From NCBI RefSeq assembly GCF_013328205.1, contig NZ_JABULH010000004.1:62001-126000 (forward strand): a stretch of 64,000 bases of DNA. Reading direction: 5' to 3'. Below, piece by piece: positions 62,832 to 64,000 of this stretch. A model generated the notes under the pieces. The model did no database searches. It was given only the letters and a program-made list of their open reading frames with translations, and was not told the origin of the DNA. The position numbers and the translations under genes are program-made. The DNA comes from Sphingomonas hominis (GTDB lineage: Bacteria > Pseudomonadota > Alphaproteobacteria > Sphingomonadales > Sphingomonadaceae). The stretch's first letter is position 1, and each line of letters starts with the position of its first letter.

Positions 62832-64000
62832 ACGCCTCGCGGTAGCGGCGCACGACCATCAGTGCGACGACGTTCAGCAGCAAGGTGACGACGAACAGCG
62901 TGAGCCCGAGCGCAAAGGCGGCGAGCGTCTTCGCGGAGGCGAACGCCGCCTCGCCGGTCAGCAGGTCGACGATCTGCTTGGTGACGGTGGTGGTGCTGGC
63001 GAACGGATTGAGCGTCAGCGTGGCAACGCCCGAAGCAGCCATGACGACGATCATTGTCTCGCCGACTGCGCGGCTGACCGCGAGCAGCACGCCGCCGATC
63101 ACGCCGGGCAGTGCTGCGGGCACCAGCACGCGCTTGATCGTCTCCGCGCTCGTCGCCCCCATCGCGAGACTGCCATCGCGCATCGATGCCGGGACGGCGG
63201 CGAGCGAATCGTCCGCCATCGAGGAGACGAACGGGATGATCATGATCCCCATCACCAGCCCGGCGGCGAGCGCGCTCTCCGAGGAGGCCGAGGCAATGCC
63301 GAGTGCCGCACCCACCTGTCGCACCGCGGGCGCGACCGTCAGCGCGGCGAGATAGCCGTAAACGACGGTCGGCACGCCGGCGAGCACCTCCAGCAGCGGC
63401 TTCATCCAGCGGCGCGCGCGCGGGGTCGCATATTGCGTCAGGTAGATCGCGCTCATCAGCCCGAGCGGCACCGCGACCGCCATCGCGATCACCGCCCCGA
63501 TGAAGAACGTGCCCCAGAACAGCGGCAATGCGCCGAGCGCCGCACCGGAATCGCGCGGGTCAATCACCCCCGGGTTCCAGCGCGTGCCGAGCAGGAAATC
63601 GCCGACCGGCACGATCCGGAAAAAGCGCGCGCTCTCGATTAACAGACTGAGCACGATCCCCACGGTTGTCGCGATCGCGACGAGGGAGGCGGCGAGAAGC
63701 AGCCACATGACCAGCCGCTCGTTGCGTGTCCGCGCAGAAAACCCAGGCCGCACGCGAAGAAACGACCACGCGCAACCGGCAAAGGCGAGCAGCAACGCGA
63801 TAGCGGTACCGATTGCATCGAAACGCGCCTGTGCTGCGGCGTAACCCGGTGCGAGCCGGTCGGCGAGTGGCGTAAACGCCCCAAAAGCGCGATTGGCCGC
63901 GATCTCACGCGCTTCGGACAGGATCGCAGCACGGTCGAACCCCGCCGGGGGCAGCGCTGCGGCGCCCGGCGTGGCGAGCACGGCATCGGTCACCAGCGCG
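62824..64000 (-). CDS. pstC: phosphate ABC transporter permease PstC (partial, runs off right edge)
   Basis: 391 complete codons are visible before the edge; the frame stays open at 64000, so the true start is beyond the window. Permease landmarks are LPLFWGTFFIGAVIAMAVAV, PLGLMSAIYLTQYATPRARR, PLLEVLAGVPTVVYGYLAAL, the EAA loop MRDGSLAMGATSAETIKRVL and SRAVGETMIVVMAASGVATL. The N-terminal part includes a membrane helix and an extended region typical of long alphaproteobacterial PstC. It heads the pstC-pstA-pstB-phoU-phoB string as seen here. Confidence 0.93.
   Translation of the reverse strand, partial: ALVTDAVLATPGAAALPPAGFDRAAILSEAREIAANRAFGAFTPLADRLAPGYAAAQARFDAIGTAIALLLAFAGCAWSFLRVRPGFSARTRNERLVMWLLLAASLVAIATTVGIVLSLLIESARFFRIVPVGDFLLGTRWNPGVIDPRDSGAALGALPLFWGTFFIGAVIAMAVAVPLGLMSAIYLTQYATPRARRWMKPLLEVLAGVPTVVYGYLAALTVAPAVRQVGAALGIASASSESALAAGLVMGIMIIPFVSSMADDSLAAVPASMRDGSLAMGATSAETIKRVLVPAALPGVIGGVLLAVSRAVGETMIVVMAASGVATLTLNPFASTTTVTKQIVDLLTGEAAFASAKTLAAFALGLTLFVVTLLLNVVALMVVRRYREAYE

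Overview
The window is a GC-rich chromosomal segment (roughly two thirds GC by eye) that reads as an alphaproteobacterium of the Sphingomonas/Sphingomonadaceae type. Supporting signs are the families DUF6481, DUF1465 (RcdA-like), DUF2794 and UbiK/BMFP, the long N-terminal extension on ribosomal protein S9, the pgsA-moaD-moaE string, a coniferyl-aldehyde dehydrogenase, and scattered copies of a palindrome built on CCCGGACTTGATCCGGG. No rRNA operon, CRISPR array, intact insertion sequence or prophage is visible. Most of the window is ordinary core and metabolic sequence, and I do not see a clearly new multi-gene system. The most useful new observations are regulatory or structural DNA elements.

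Layout. 1-10.3 kb: the end of a GH31 alpha-glycosidase, a secreted ThuA-like protein, a three-gene ABC ATPase / FtsX permease / CrtC-AttH lipocalin operon on the minus strand, a secreted CocE/NonD-type hydrolase, and a GH13 alpha-glucosidase whose stop overlaps the start of a GT4 glycosyltransferase. 10.3-24.6 kb: a Tat-type SDR, NAD synthase, an orphan hybrid histidine kinase, a TetR/quinone-reductase/GMC-oxidoreductase operon divergent from a thiolase with a perfect palindrome between them, an RcnB-family secreted protein, a prolyl-4-hydroxylase-like oxygenase and RecJ. 24.7-34.8 kb: tRNA-Glu(TTC), DUF6481, a spermidine-synthase-like protein, the glycerol genes glpR-glpD / glpK with repeated operator-like motifs between them, a lone HSL-type esterase in gene-poor and apparently less GC-rich surroundings, then ctaA, rplM-rpsI and a MerC-type protein.

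35-49.3 kb: dxs, a YdeN-type hydrolase, TlyA, TspO, UbiK, YbjN, ProC, MarR divergent from a branched-chain aminotransferase, a metallo-beta-lactamase-fold enzyme, a second thiolase, an orphan prepilin peptidase, coniferyl aldehyde dehydrogenase, two tiny DUF465 proteins and DUF1465. 49.4-57.6 kb: nitronate-monooxygenase-like and gamma-carbonic-anhydrase-like proteins, an LplT-like MFS transporter, pgsA-moaD-moaE, oxyR with both redox cysteines and a perfect FNR/FixK-type box upstream, a TauE/SafE permease, serine acetyltransferase and DUF2794. 57.7-64 kb: an SDR, a secreted low-complexity protein, and the phosphate operon pstC-pstA-pstB-phoU-phoB, whose pstC runs off the right edge.

Genes that plausibly work together: ATPase, permease and lipocalin (envelope lipid or lipoprotein handling); the GH31/GH13/GT4 carbohydrate genes; GlpR/GlpD/GlpK (glycerol use); the TetR cluster and thiolase (acyl or alcohol catabolism); MoaD/MoaE (molybdopterin synthase); TauE/SafE and CysE (sulfur); and Pst/PhoU/PhoB (phosphate uptake and signalling). 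Starts were chosen from visible Shine-Dalgarno sequences, overlaps with the preceding stop, and usual family N-termini. Base composition was judged by eye, not computed.
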